NCBI GenBank assembly: GCA_002418775.1
Contig: DIEU01000033.1
Location: 67,142-131,141, forward strand
Length of the DNA: 64,000 nt
Direction of reading: 5' to 3'
Source: Firmicutes bacterium UBA5766
GTDB lineage: Bacteria > Bacillota > Desulfotomaculia > Desulfotomaculales > Nap2-2B
Below are positions 39,632-47,615 of this stretch, piece after piece. The notes beneath the pieces are model-generated. The model made no database searches, had not been told where the DNA came from, and saw only the letters and a list, made by a program, of their open reading frames with translations. A program made the translations under genes and the position numbers. Within the stretch, counting starts at the first letter, position 1, and each line of letters begins with the position of its first letter.

Positions 39632-40999
39632 ATGTTAAAAAAGCTTTTTTTGCTTCTCATTTGCATTTTGTTTGTTTGCCCGGCGACAAACGCTTCCAAC
39701 GGAGTTGTTGTCGAACCGGACACAATCAGAATAGGACTGAGCCAGGGCGTTCAAAAGGTTGAGTTTTCCGTTTCCGGAAGTTACCAACTCGTAGATTCAT
39801 CTGCTAACAGCGTTTTGAGCAGCGTGCTTAAAAACGATAGGTGGCAGGTTATCAAAGAGGACAGCCGGCTTTTGCTTTTTAAAAACGGGAGCAAGGTCAG
39901 CAGTATTTACGGACCTCTTCAGCTCCTGGGGAACGAGTTGGAAGTCGGTATCGCCTCCGGCGGCGGATCCGTAATCAACCAGAGCGGCGAGGAAGAACTG
40001 GTCATCCTTGGCGCAGACAACAACTCTATTTCTAAACACAATCTGGCAGGTTCGGAGGTTTTATCAGCTTCCGGCAGGTCCACCCTCAATAAAACGGAAG
40101 GTCAAAACTTGATCAGGATATACAATGGCGAAAGCAGCGCACGCTACCGCGGGGACCTGGAAATCCGTCCTGATGATCAGGGCTTGACTGTAATAAACGA
40201 GCTGCCGTTTGAAGAATACATATACAGCGTATTGCCCTCCGAGATGCCTTCAACATGGCCTGCTGAAGCGCTGAAAGCCCAGGCAGTCGCTGCCAGAAGC
40301 TATTCTCTGGCCCAGTTGAGATCTTACAGCAAATACGGATTTGATCTCTTGGCCAGCCAGACCAGCCAGGTATACAAGGGCTTCGACTGGGAGAACCCGG
40401 CTACAAACAGCGCCGTGCAGGCCACAAGCGGACAGATTATGACTTACCGCAGCCAGGCTGTTGACGCCGTTTTTCACAGCAGCAGCGGGGGATATACTGA
40501 AAACAGCGAAGATGTCTGGTCAAACACAGTCGATTATCTCCGGGCAAGACCCGACCCCGCAGATCAAAACGATAACCATTACAACTGGTCAGTTACCTAC
40601 ACTCAAGAACAACTAACCAATCTTATCAACAAGGTCGGCTACAAGTTCGGCAGAGTGAGCGATCTCATAGAAGTTGAGCGGACATCGACAGGCGCGCGTG
40701 TAAAAAGAATCTCCTTTGTTGGATTTGATACCGGCGGCAATCCACTAACCGAAGATATCTATAACTCCAATGCGGTCAGAACGGTGTTAGGCCTCAAAAG
40801 CGCCTTGTTTACCCTAAATAAAAAATTTGACGACAGCCAAAATCTCTTGGAAGTGACTATTCAGGGGAACGGATGGGGCCATGGCCTTGGTATGTCTCAA
40901 TACGGCGCCCTGGGGCTGGCCAAACAAGGTTATAACTACCAGGACATCCTGAAATACTATTACACGGGGGTTGAGATTTCCGGCAGCTATGGAGGATAA
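39632..40999 (+). CDS. SpoIID/LytB-domain lytic transglycosylase, secreted
   Basis: A secreted protein with a signal peptide (KLFLLLICILFVCPATNA, cleavage after about residue 23). After an N-terminal variable region of about 170 residues comes a SpoIID domain: EEYIYSVLPSEMPSTWPAEAL with the catalytic Glu, AQAVAARSYSL, FHSSSGGYTENSEDVW and GNGWGHGLGMSQYGA. SpoIID cuts glycan strands during engulfment; LytB acts on the cell wall. At 455 residues it is longer than B. subtilis SpoIID, so it may be a paralogue. ATG at 39632 follows AGGAG that abuts the repeat module. Stop is three bases before queA. Confidence 0.88.
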   Translation: MLKKLFLLLICILFVCPATNASNGVVVEPDTIRIGLSQGVQKVEFSVSGSYQLVDSSANSVLSSVLKNDRWQVIKEDSRLLLFKNGSKVSSIYGPLQLLGNELEVGIASGGGSVINQSGEEELVILGADNNSISKHNLAGSEVLSASGRSTLNKTEGQNLIRIYNGESSARYRGDLEIRPDDQGLTVINELPFEEYIYSVLPSEMPSTWPAEALKAQAVAARSYSLAQLRSYSKYGFDLLASQTSQVYKGFDWENPATNSAVQATSGQIMTYRSQAVDAVFHSSSGGYTENSEDVWSNTVDYLRARPDPADQNDNHYNWSVTYTQEQLTNLINKVGYKFGRVSDLIEVERTSTGARVKRISFVGFDTGGNPLTEDIYNSNAVRTVLGLKSALFTLNKKFDDSQNLLEVTIQGNGWGHGLGMSQYGALGLAKQGYNYQDILKYYYTGVEISGSYGG

Positions 41000-41001
41000 G
41001 T

Positions 41002-42027
41002 TTGAAAACAAGCGAATTTGATTATGATTTGCCGGAATTATCTATTGCCCAGGAACCTGCCCAGCGGCGGGACGCTTCGCGTTTAATGGTTATATATAAA
41101 GATAAACCTGATGTCGAGCACAGGCTGTTCAAGGATCTGCCTGATTACCTTAACGATGGGGACGTTTTGGTCATCAACGAAACAAAAGTCATCCCGGCAA
41201 GGCTAACCGGTAAAAAGATTTCAGGCGGCGCAAATATCGAAATACTCCTGCTCAAGCCCCTCGACGCATGCAGTTGGGAAGTTCTGGTCCGTCCCGGAAG
41301 AAGAGTAAAAATTAACGATCAGCTAATTTTCGGCGACGGACTGTTCAGCGGGAGAATTACCGGTTATACTGATTCCGGCGGACGGGTTATAGAGTTCTCT
41401 TGTGAAGGCAACTTCGAGGATCTCATTCAGAACGCCGGTACAATGCCCCTGCCGCCATATATAAAAAAATACACAGGTGATCCGCAGCGTTATCAGACCA
41501 TATATGCCCGGCAGAAGGGGTCGGTTGCTGCCCCTACGGCCGGGCTGCATTTTACCGGGGAACTGCTGGAGAAAGTACAAAAAAAAGGCGTGGTTTTAAA
41601 GAAAATCATACTGCACATCGGCCTGGGGACTTTCCGCCCTGTGTCCGCCGAAGATATATCAATGCACCATATGCACTCTGAGTATTTCGAGGTCAGCCCC
41701 GACACTGCCCATTCCATAAACCTGGCCAGGCAAAAAGGGGGCCGGGTGATTGCCGTGGGAACTACAACTGTCCGCTGCTTAGAAACCGCAGCCTGTGAAG
41801 ACGGCAGCCTTTCCGCAACAAGCGGATGGACTGATTTATTTATCTATCCCGGTTATCGTTTTAAAGTGATCGACTCAATGGTTACAAATTTTCACCTGCC
41901 CCGTTCGACTCTCTTAATGATGGTCAGCGCTCTTGCAGGCAGCGGTAAAATCATTTCCGCATACAGGTTAGCAGTAGGGGAGAAGTACCGCTTTTTCAGC
42001 TTCGGCGACGCCATGCTTATTTTATAA
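41002..42027 (+). CDS. queA: S-adenosylmethionine:tRNA ribosyltransferase-isomerase QueA
   Basis: Transfers ribosyl from SAM to preQ1 in tRNA, giving epoxyqueuosine. Motifs are DYDLPELSIAQEP, VLVINETKVIPARL, EVLVRPGRR, VAAPTAGLHFT, LHIGLGTFRPV and GTTTVRCLE. 341 residues. TTG start at 41002 after TATGGAGGATAAG, which overlaps the end of the SpoIID-like gene. Acts after Tgt, whose gene follows. Confidence 0.95.
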   Translation: MKTSEFDYDLPELSIAQEPAQRRDASRLMVIYKDKPDVEHRLFKDLPDYLNDGDVLVINETKVIPARLTGKKISGGANIEILLLKPLDACSWEVLVRPGRRVKINDQLIFGDGLFSGRITGYTDSGGRVIEFSCEGNFEDLIQNAGTMPLPPYIKKYTGDPQRYQTIYARQKGSVAAPTAGLHFTGELLEKVQKKGVVLKKIILHIGLGTFRPVSAEDISMHHMHSEYFEVSPDTAHSINLARQKGGRVIAVGTTTVRCLETAACEDGSLSATSGWTDLFIYPGYRFKVIDSMVTNFHLPRSTLLMMVSALAGSGKIISAYRLAVGEKYRFFSFGDAMLIL

Positions 42028-42041
42028 TTGGGCATCAGCGC

Positions 42042-42272
42042 AAACACAGGGGGACTGTTTTGTGTGTCAATTAGACACAGAGAGACGGTTCTTGTGTGTC
42101 AATCAGCGGGGGTTCCTGAAAAAGGAAGGATATCTATTATTAATACTGTCAAAAAGGGAAACGCCGGCTAAAGAAGAAACTAAAGGAGGAGGAGAAGAAG
42201 AAGAAGAAGAAGAAGAAGAAGAAGAAGAAGAAGAAGAAGAAGAAGACACGCGAGAATCGTCCCCCTGTGTTT
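42042..42272. repeat. Repeat-flanked segment: 14-bp perfect inverted repeats around a (GAA)17 tract
   Basis: AAACACAGGGGGAC at 42042-42055 and its exact reverse complement at 42259-42272 enclose about 200 bases. Inside are further arm fragments (GTGTGTCAATTAGACAC, GAGACGGTTCTTGTGTGTC) and the microsatellite. An open frame across it would encode a run of Glu and is not credible as a gene. Confidence 0.85.
42194..42244. repeat. (GAA)17 microsatellite
   Basis: Seventeen perfect GAA triplets (51 bp), preceded by GGAGGAGGA. Long pure triplet tracts are uncommon in bacterial chromosomes. Confidence 0.97.
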
Positions 42273-42306
42273 CCTGTGTTTTTTTATTCTTGTGTTTTTT
42301 GTGTTT

Positions 42307-42326
42307 CGTAGGTAGTTGACCTCCCT
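42307..42326. repeat. Solo end of the GGAGGTCA inverted-repeat family
   Basis: CGTAGGTAGTTGACCTCCCT, matching with few changes the reverse of the element end at 61131-61147 (GGAGGTCAACTGCCTACG). Confidence 0.6.
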
Positions 42327-42372
42327 GAGAACAAGTTAATTCTTAAAAGTAGGACAGGCTGGGTTTTAGTAA

Positions 42373-43491
42373 ATGTCAGTAAGCTTTAAAATAATCGGAC
42401 AGGATTTAAAAAGCAGCGCCAGGCTCGGGATTCTTGAAACGCCGCATGGCCTTCTGGAAACCCCGGCCTTTATGCCCGTCGGCACCCAGGCTACGGTAAA
42501 AACCCTGGCGCCCGATGAAATCATCGCGGCAGGGGGCAAACTGGTCCTGTGCAATACCTACCATCTATACCTCAGGCCCGGCCAGGAAATTATTAAAAAT
42601 GCTGGCGGCCTGCACCGCTTTATGAACTGGAACGGCCCCATCCTTACCGACAGCGGCGGTTTTCAGGTGTTCAGCCTGGCTACCCTCTGCCGTGTTGAGG
42701 AAAAAGGGGTGTCTTTCCGTTCTCACATTGACGGCTCGCAGCATTTCTTCAGTCCGGAAGCTGCCATGGACGTGCAGCAAACTCTGGGTTCCGACATCGC
42801 CATGGCTTTCGATGAATGCGTCGCCTATCCCTGTACTTTTGAGCAGGCCAAAACAGCGACAGAACGCACCGGCAGGTGGGCCAGGCGCTGTCTGGAAAGC
42901 CACCGCAAAGAAGATCAGGCTGTTTTCTGTATCGTCCAGGGAAGTGTTTATCATGAGCTTAGGAAAAAAAGCGCGGAGGAACTTGCCCAAATTGGATTTC
43001 CCGGTTACGGCATAGGCGGCTTAAGCGTAGGCGAACCTAAAGAGATCATGTATGACATCCTTGATCAATGCGTCCCCCTGATCCCCTGGGACAAACCTCA
43101 CTACCTTATGGGAGTGGGATCTCCGGACTGTCTTCTGGAGGGAGTAGAGAGGGGAATCGATATGTTCGATTGTGTGATGCCGACCCGGATGGCGCGCAAC
43201 GGCACAGTTTTTACATCAAAAGGTAAATTGGTCGTCCGCAACGCTGAATGCGCAGACGATCACAACCCGCTCGAGCCCGGCTGCCGGTGTTATACCTGCC
43301 AGAGGTTCAGCAGGGCATATATCCGCCACCTGATCAAAGCGGGGGAAGTCCTCGGAATCAGGCTGACAACCATTCACAATCTCCAATTTATACTGAATTT
43401 GATGTCTGAAATCCGCGCTTCAATAACCAATGGCTGCTTCAAAGAATATAAAAATAATTTTTTGCAGCAATATTATTCATCATTAAATTAA
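42373..43491 (+). CDS. tgt: tRNA-guanine transglycosylase
   Basis: Exchanges G34 for preQ1 in tRNAs reading NAY codons. The catalytic DSGGFQVFSL starts at D93; the second Asp lies in FDCVMPTRMARNGT. The zinc site is CRCYTCQRFSRAYIRHL (three Cys plus His). 372 residues. ATG at 42373; no strong ribosome site is visible. Its leader is filled by the repeat segment at 42042-42326, which separates it from queA. Confidence 0.96.
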   Translation: MSVSFKIIGQDLKSSARLGILETPHGLLETPAFMPVGTQATVKTLAPDEIIAAGGKLVLCNTYHLYLRPGQEIIKNAGGLHRFMNWNGPILTDSGGFQVFSLATLCRVEEKGVSFRSHIDGSQHFFSPEAAMDVQQTLGSDIAMAFDECVAYPCTFEQAKTATERTGRWARRCLESHRKEDQAVFCIVQGSVYHELRKKSAEELAQIGFPGYGIGGLSVGEPKEIMYDILDQCVPLIPWDKPHYLMGVGSPDCLLEGVERGIDMFDCVMPTRMARNGTVFTSKGKLVVRNAECADDHNPLEPGCRCYTCQRFSRAYIRHLIKAGEVLGIRLTTIHNLQFILNLMSEIRASITNGCFKEYKNNFLQQYYSSLN

Positions 43492-43566
43492 ATTTTCACA
43501 TTCTGGAAAAGGGTTTTATCTTCATCGAAACGAATAGATTAACCATTTGGAAAGGAGGAGATACTT

Positions 43567-43851
43567 ATGGACCGGCAGTTAGTAACGGTTTTGTACATGG
43601 TTGTCCTTTTTGCTGCTCTGTATTTTTTAATGATCAGGCCGCAGCAGCAGCGACAGAAGAAGCTTCAGCAGTTAATCGCTGATTTAAAGGTCAACGATCT
43701 CATTACCACAGCGGGCGGTATTTATGGTACCATTGTAAAAGTAAAAGAAGATACATTTATTATCCGGGTAGCAGATAATGTCCGCTTCGAAATTCTCAAA
43801 TCCTCTGTGATACAAAAGAGAACACAGGATGAGGAAGAAGAAGTGGAGTAA
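43567..43851 (+). CDS. yajC: Preprotein translocase subunit YajC
   Basis: Small accessory protein of SecDF. One N-terminal membrane helix (VTVLYMVVLFAALYFLMI) is followed by the signature RPQQQRQKKLQQLIADLKVND and ITTAGGIYGTIVKVKED. 94 residues. ATG after AAAGGAGGAG. Order tgt-yajC-(HD)-secD-secF is widely conserved. Confidence 0.95.
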   Translation: MDRQLVTVLYMVVLFAALYFLMIRPQQQRQKKLQQLIADLKVNDLITTAGGIYGTIVKVKEDTFIIRVADNVRFEILKSSVIQKRTQDEEEEVE

Positions 43852-43880
43852 ACCGCTCTCAACCGTGGGAGGCGTAATCT

Positions 43881-44540
43881 TTGATCAGACTCGACGACAT
43901 TAAAAATAATCCCATAGTTGACAGTTTTGCCAGAAAGGGAAACGAGTACCTCGGCATACTTGGTTATACGGAACACAGTTACAGGCACATCAATCTGGTC
44001 AGCACCATCGCTTATAATATACTAAAAGAGTTGGATTACCCCGAAAGAACTGCCGAACTGGCTTCTATAGCCGGTTACATGCATGATCTCGGGAATATCA
44101 TGAACCGCAATGAACATGGTCTTTCAGGGGCTGCCCTATGTTTTAATATTTTAATAAATATGGGAATGCACCCTGATGAGGTCGCCACAGTTATTTCCGC
44201 TATAGCCAACCATGAGGAAGAACACGGCCAGCCGATAAACGATGTGGCTGCCGCCCTGATTATGGCGGACAAGTCCGACGTTCACCGTTCCCGTGTAAGA
44301 AACCCTGATTTTGCGACTTTTGACATCCATGACAGGGTTAATTACGCGGTTGAATACGCCTTCCTCAGGATAAACAAAAAAGACCGCATCATTACCATGG
44401 ACCTTACCATCGATAACAGCATCTGTTCCATAATGGAGTACTTCGAAATCTTTTTAAGCCGGATGATGCTGTGCAGAAGGGCGGCAACCTTTTTAAAATG
44501 CAACTTCGAACTGATCACAAACGGTTCCAAGTTACTTTAA
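43881..44540 (+). CDS. HD-domain phosphohydrolase
   Basis: A 219-residue HD-superfamily protein with metal ligands in HSYRHINL, YMHDLGNI (the HD pair), ANHEEEHG and ADKSDVHR. It probably hydrolyses a phosphate ester or nucleotide; the substrate is unknown. TTG start at 43881 after GTGGGAGG. It sits between yajC and secD in an otherwise Sec-export run; the link to export is only positional. Confidence 0.85.
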   Translation: MIRLDDIKNNPIVDSFARKGNEYLGILGYTEHSYRHINLVSTIAYNILKELDYPERTAELASIAGYMHDLGNIMNRNEHGLSGAALCFNILINMGMHPDEVATVISAIANHEEEHGQPINDVAAALIMADKSDVHRSRVRNPDFATFDIHDRVNYAVEYAFLRINKKDRIITMDLTIDNSICSIMEYFEIFLSRMMLCRRAATFLKCNFELITNGSKLL

Positions 44541-44588
44541 AATAAATGTATTCCGAAACACTGAAGAAGAGAGGAGCACACGGTCGCA

Positions 44589-45842
44589 ATGAAACTCAAG
44601 ACGAATAGAATCATCCAGATTGTCTGCATTATAGCGGCGATAGTAATTGTTACTGTAGCCGCTTTTGTACCCGCTTTTAAGCAAAATGAATTATTAAACA
44701 AATTTTTTCCTTTAGTTAATAAAATTAACCTTGGGCTGGACCTGCGCGGCGGAGTCCATGTCGTTCTGGAAGCCCAGGATACTGACGAAGCAAAAGTAAC
44801 TCCGGAGAAAATGAAACAACTGATTGCCGTAATTGAACGCAGGGTAAACCAGTTCGGTGTATCCGAACCGGTTATCCAGCAGCAGGGAACAAAGCGCCTG
44901 ATAATTGAACTGGCAGGAATCCAAAACGCCAGGGAGGCTTTGCGCACCATAGTAAAAGTGGCCCACCTGGAGTTCAAGACTGATGACGGCAAGACTGTTT
45001 TAACCGGGGCAGATCTCAAAGACGCCCTGGAAGCACAAGGAGCGGACTCCCAAAACATTGTTGTAAATCTCACCTTCACGCCGGTAGGAGCGCGCAAATT
45101 TGCCGAAATAACCGCTGCTAACGTCGGTAAAAATATAGGTATTTACCTTGACGGTGAACTCCTGCAAAACCCTGTGGTAAAGGAAGCCATCCCTTCAGGC
45201 AAAGCGCAGATAGAAGGATATGATTCACTTGAACAGGCCCATAACATAGCCATCCTCCTTCGTTCCGGCGCACTTCCTGTAAAAGTCTCCGTTGAAGAGG
45301 AACGTTCAGTCGGACCATCCCTGGGAGCTGATTCCCTCAACAAGTCCATGCATGCCGGAATAGTCGGTATTGTAGCTATACTTATTTTTATGCTTATGTA
45401 TTACAGAGTTCCGGGCCTGATTGCAAACTTTGCGCTCCTTATTTATTCACTGATTGTTTTAATCATCTTTGTATCAATGAACGTAACCATGACACTTCCC
45501 GGAATTGCGGCCTTTCTCCTGTCGCTCGGCATAGCCGTAGACGCCAATGTGATTATCTTTGAAAGGCTTAAAGAGGAACTCCGGACAGGCAAGAGCCTGC
45601 GTTCAGCAATTGACACAGGATTTAAAAGAGGATTTACTGCGGTATTTGACGCCAACGCAACCACTATTGTGGCCGCCATAGTGCTTTATTTCTTCGGTAC
45701 AGGCCCCATACGCGGATTTGCGGTAACCCTTGTAATAGGTATAATTGCCAGTATGTTCACGGCACTCACCATGACCAGGTGGTTCCTGCATATTGTCGCT
45801 GACAGCGGAATAGTGAAGAACACAAAACTTTACGGAGCATAG
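44589..45842 (+). CDS. secD: Protein-export membrane protein SecD
   Basis: RND-type subunit that uses the proton gradient to pull exported proteins through SecYEG. First membrane helix at about residues 8-28, then LGLDLRGGVHVVLEA and the large periplasmic-type domain. Five C-terminal helices start near residue 255, with GIAVDANVIIFERLKEELRTGKS. 417 residues. ATG at 44589. Followed 12 bases later by secF. Confidence 0.96.
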   Translation: MKLKTNRIIQIVCIIAAIVIVTVAAFVPAFKQNELLNKFFPLVNKINLGLDLRGGVHVVLEAQDTDEAKVTPEKMKQLIAVIERRVNQFGVSEPVIQQQGTKRLIIELAGIQNAREALRTIVKVAHLEFKTDDGKTVLTGADLKDALEAQGADSQNIVVNLTFTPVGARKFAEITAANVGKNIGIYLDGELLQNPVVKEAIPSGKAQIEGYDSLEQAHNIAILLRSGALPVKVSVEEERSVGPSLGADSLNKSMHAGIVGIVAILIFMLMYYRVPGLIANFALLIYSLIVLIIFVSMNVTMTLPGIAAFLLSLGIAVDANVIIFERLKEELRTGKSLRSAIDTGFKRGFTAVFDANATTIVAAIVLYFFGTGPIRGFAVTLVIGIIASMFTALTMTRWFLHIVADSGIVKNTKLYGA

Positions 45843-45854
45843 GAGGTCAAAAAT

Positions 45855-46718
45855 ATGTCCCTGCACTTTATCAAACTGAGAAAATATTGGTATATCATAT
45901 CTTTGGTAATCATCCTGCCGGGTTTGATCTCTCTTGCAGTTCAGGGTTTGAACAAGGGCATTGACTTCACCGGCGGCAATATTATCGAGATCAGCTATGA
46001 TAAACCGGTTGCTGTAGAAACAATCAGAAATACCATATCCTCCCTGAAGATTAAAGGCAGTCATGCCGTTCAAAAAATCGGTGAAACCGGCTATCTGATC
46101 CGGACTCCCCATCTGACACAGGACCAAAACGACGATCTCCTGGGAGCGCTCGGTAAGCTGGGCAAGTCAACAATACTCCGCAACGAATCAGTTGGAGCCA
46201 TAATCGGGCGCGAGCTGACCCAAAAAGCGCTGATTGCCTTATTAATAGCTGCAGTCCTGATGATAATTTACATTACAGTCCGTTTCGAATTCAAGCAGGG
46301 ATTAGCGGCAATTATCGCCCTGCTGCACGACGTCCTCGTAGTTACCGGTATTTTCTCTCTTTTCAGGATCGAAATAGACAGTGCGTTTGTAGCCGCTATC
46401 CTGACAATTATCGGTTATTCAATAAATGACACAATTATCATCTTTGACCGGATCAGGGAAAATATGCTGCGCCGCCAGAAGGGAGAAAGCATTGAGGATG
46501 TAGTCAACAGAAGCATCTGGCAGACGTTGGCGAGATCAATCAACACCGTACTCACAGTCGTCTTTGTCCTTGTCGCCATGTACTTCCTGGGCGGCAGCAC
46601 GATTAAGACCTTTGTGCTGGCTATGTTGATCGGCGTGGTTAGCGGCGCATATTCTTCTATCTGCAACGCAAGTCCTTTATGGGTGGATCTTAAACGGCTG
46701 GAAAAAAAGAGCCATTAA
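45855..46718 (+). CDS. secF: Protein-export membrane protein SecF
   Basis: Partner of SecD. GIDFTGGNIIEI after the first helix, then the RND core with YSINDTIIIFDRIRENM, RSINTVLTV and GVVSGAYSSICNASPLW. 287 residues. ATG follows AGGAGG. Separate secD and secF genes, as in many Clostridia, rather than the fused secDF of Bacillus. Confidence 0.96.
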   Translation: MSLHFIKLRKYWYIISLVIILPGLISLAVQGLNKGIDFTGGNIIEISYDKPVAVETIRNTISSLKIKGSHAVQKIGETGYLIRTPHLTQDQNDDLLGALGKLGKSTILRNESVGAIIGRELTQKALIALLIAAVLMIIYITVRFEFKQGLAAIIALLHDVLVVTGIFSLFRIEIDSAFVAAILTIIGYSINDTIIIFDRIRENMLRRQKGESIEDVVNRSIWQTLARSINTVLTVVFVLVAMYFLGGSTIKTFVLAMLIGVVSGAYSSICNASPLWVDLKRLEKKSH

Positions 46719-46774
46719 GAAAATTCATCATTTGCAGATTTTCGGGGTAGCCTATATAACACAGGTGAGGGTTA

Positions 46775-47083
46775 ATGCCGGAGATCGAGAGTGACGAAAA
46801 AAGTTTGTTGATATCCCTTCGGGGAAAGTTAGCCGAGCTTGCCGTTAATATTGAAAAAATGAAACTGGCCGAGTACGTCGAGCTGTTGAACAGACCCTTA
46901 CGGCTGATGTATATCAACTTCATCGCCGGCTTGGCCAGGGGCATCGGAATAGCTGTGGGATTTACTGTCCTGGGCGCGATAGTCGTAATATTTCTAAGGC
47001 GTCTGGTAGCGCTGAACCTGCCGTTAATTGGAAATTTCATCGCCGAAATAGTATACACGGTGCAGAGCCAGCTTAAACCTTAA
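46775..47083 (+). CDS. DUF5665-type membrane protein
   Basis: A 102-residue protein with a soluble N-terminus (LAELAVNIEKMKLAEYVELL) and one or two membrane helices (GLARGIGIAVGFTVLGAIVV). The pattern EYVELLNRPLRLMYINFIAGLARG... fits the uncharacterised DUF5665 family of Firmicutes. Function unknown. ATG at 46775 after a GGTGAGGG site. Confidence 0.7.
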   Translation: MPEIESDEKSLLISLRGKLAELAVNIEKMKLAEYVELLNRPLRLMYINFIAGLARGIGIAVGFTVLGAIVVIFLRRLVALNLPLIGNFIAEIVYTVQSQLKP

Positions 47084-47117
47084 AACACCTCCCTAAAGGA
47101 AAACAAAAGGAAAATAA

Positions 47118-47615
47118 ATGGAACATAAAAAACTGCAATTTTTTAAAAGGCTTTTAGAAGATGAAAGAGATAAATTATCAGGCAGAATAAGATTTATCAA
47201 TGAAAACGGACTCGCCATGTCGATGAAAGAATCAACAGGCGAGTTATCCATGTACGACAACAATTCGGGTGATCTGGGATCGGAATTATTCGAACGCAGC
47301 AAAGATTTTGCCCTGCGGGAAGACGCCGTTCTTGTAATCAAGGCTATTGACGGAGCACTGGACAAAATAAAGGACGGCACTTACGGCAAATGTGATATTT
47401 GCGGGAAGGCCATCCCCCTGGAGCGATTGGAAGCTGTGCCGTATACTGCCGTCTGCTTTGATTGCCGCGTTCTGGTTGAACAGGCGCCCAACCTTTCAGT
47501 CCGTCCTGTCGAAGAAGAGGTCATTGACGACATTTACCGTCAGGGCCACCGTAAAGACATCGAGAGCGCAGGTTACAGCATGGAAGACACCTGGGAGGAC
47601 CTGAGCAGGTACTAG
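47118..47615 (+). CDS. yteA: TraR/DksA-type zinc-finger protein (YteA-like)
   Basis: A 165-residue protein with a helical hairpin N-terminus and a DksA zinc finger CDICGKAIPLERLEAVPYTA followed by VCFDC (C-x2-C ... C-x2-C). Resembles YteA, a yet poorly characterised sporulation-associated protein of Bacillus. ATG at 47118. It converges with the Lon-like gene; the last four bases overlap. Confidence 0.85.
   Translation: MEHKKLQFFKRLLEDERDKLSGRIRFINENGLAMSMKESTGELSMYDNNSGDLGSELFERSKDFALREDAVLVIKAIDGALDKIKDGTYGKCDICGKAIPLERLEAVPYTAVCFDCRVLVEQAPNLSVRPVEEEVIDDIYRQGHRKDIESAGYSMEDTWEDLSRY

Noticed and set aside
42062..42319. ORF with a poly-glutamate run
   Set aside because: It is a product of the (GAA)17 tract and repeat arms, with low-complexity, hydrophobic-cysteine-rich ends and no ribosome site.
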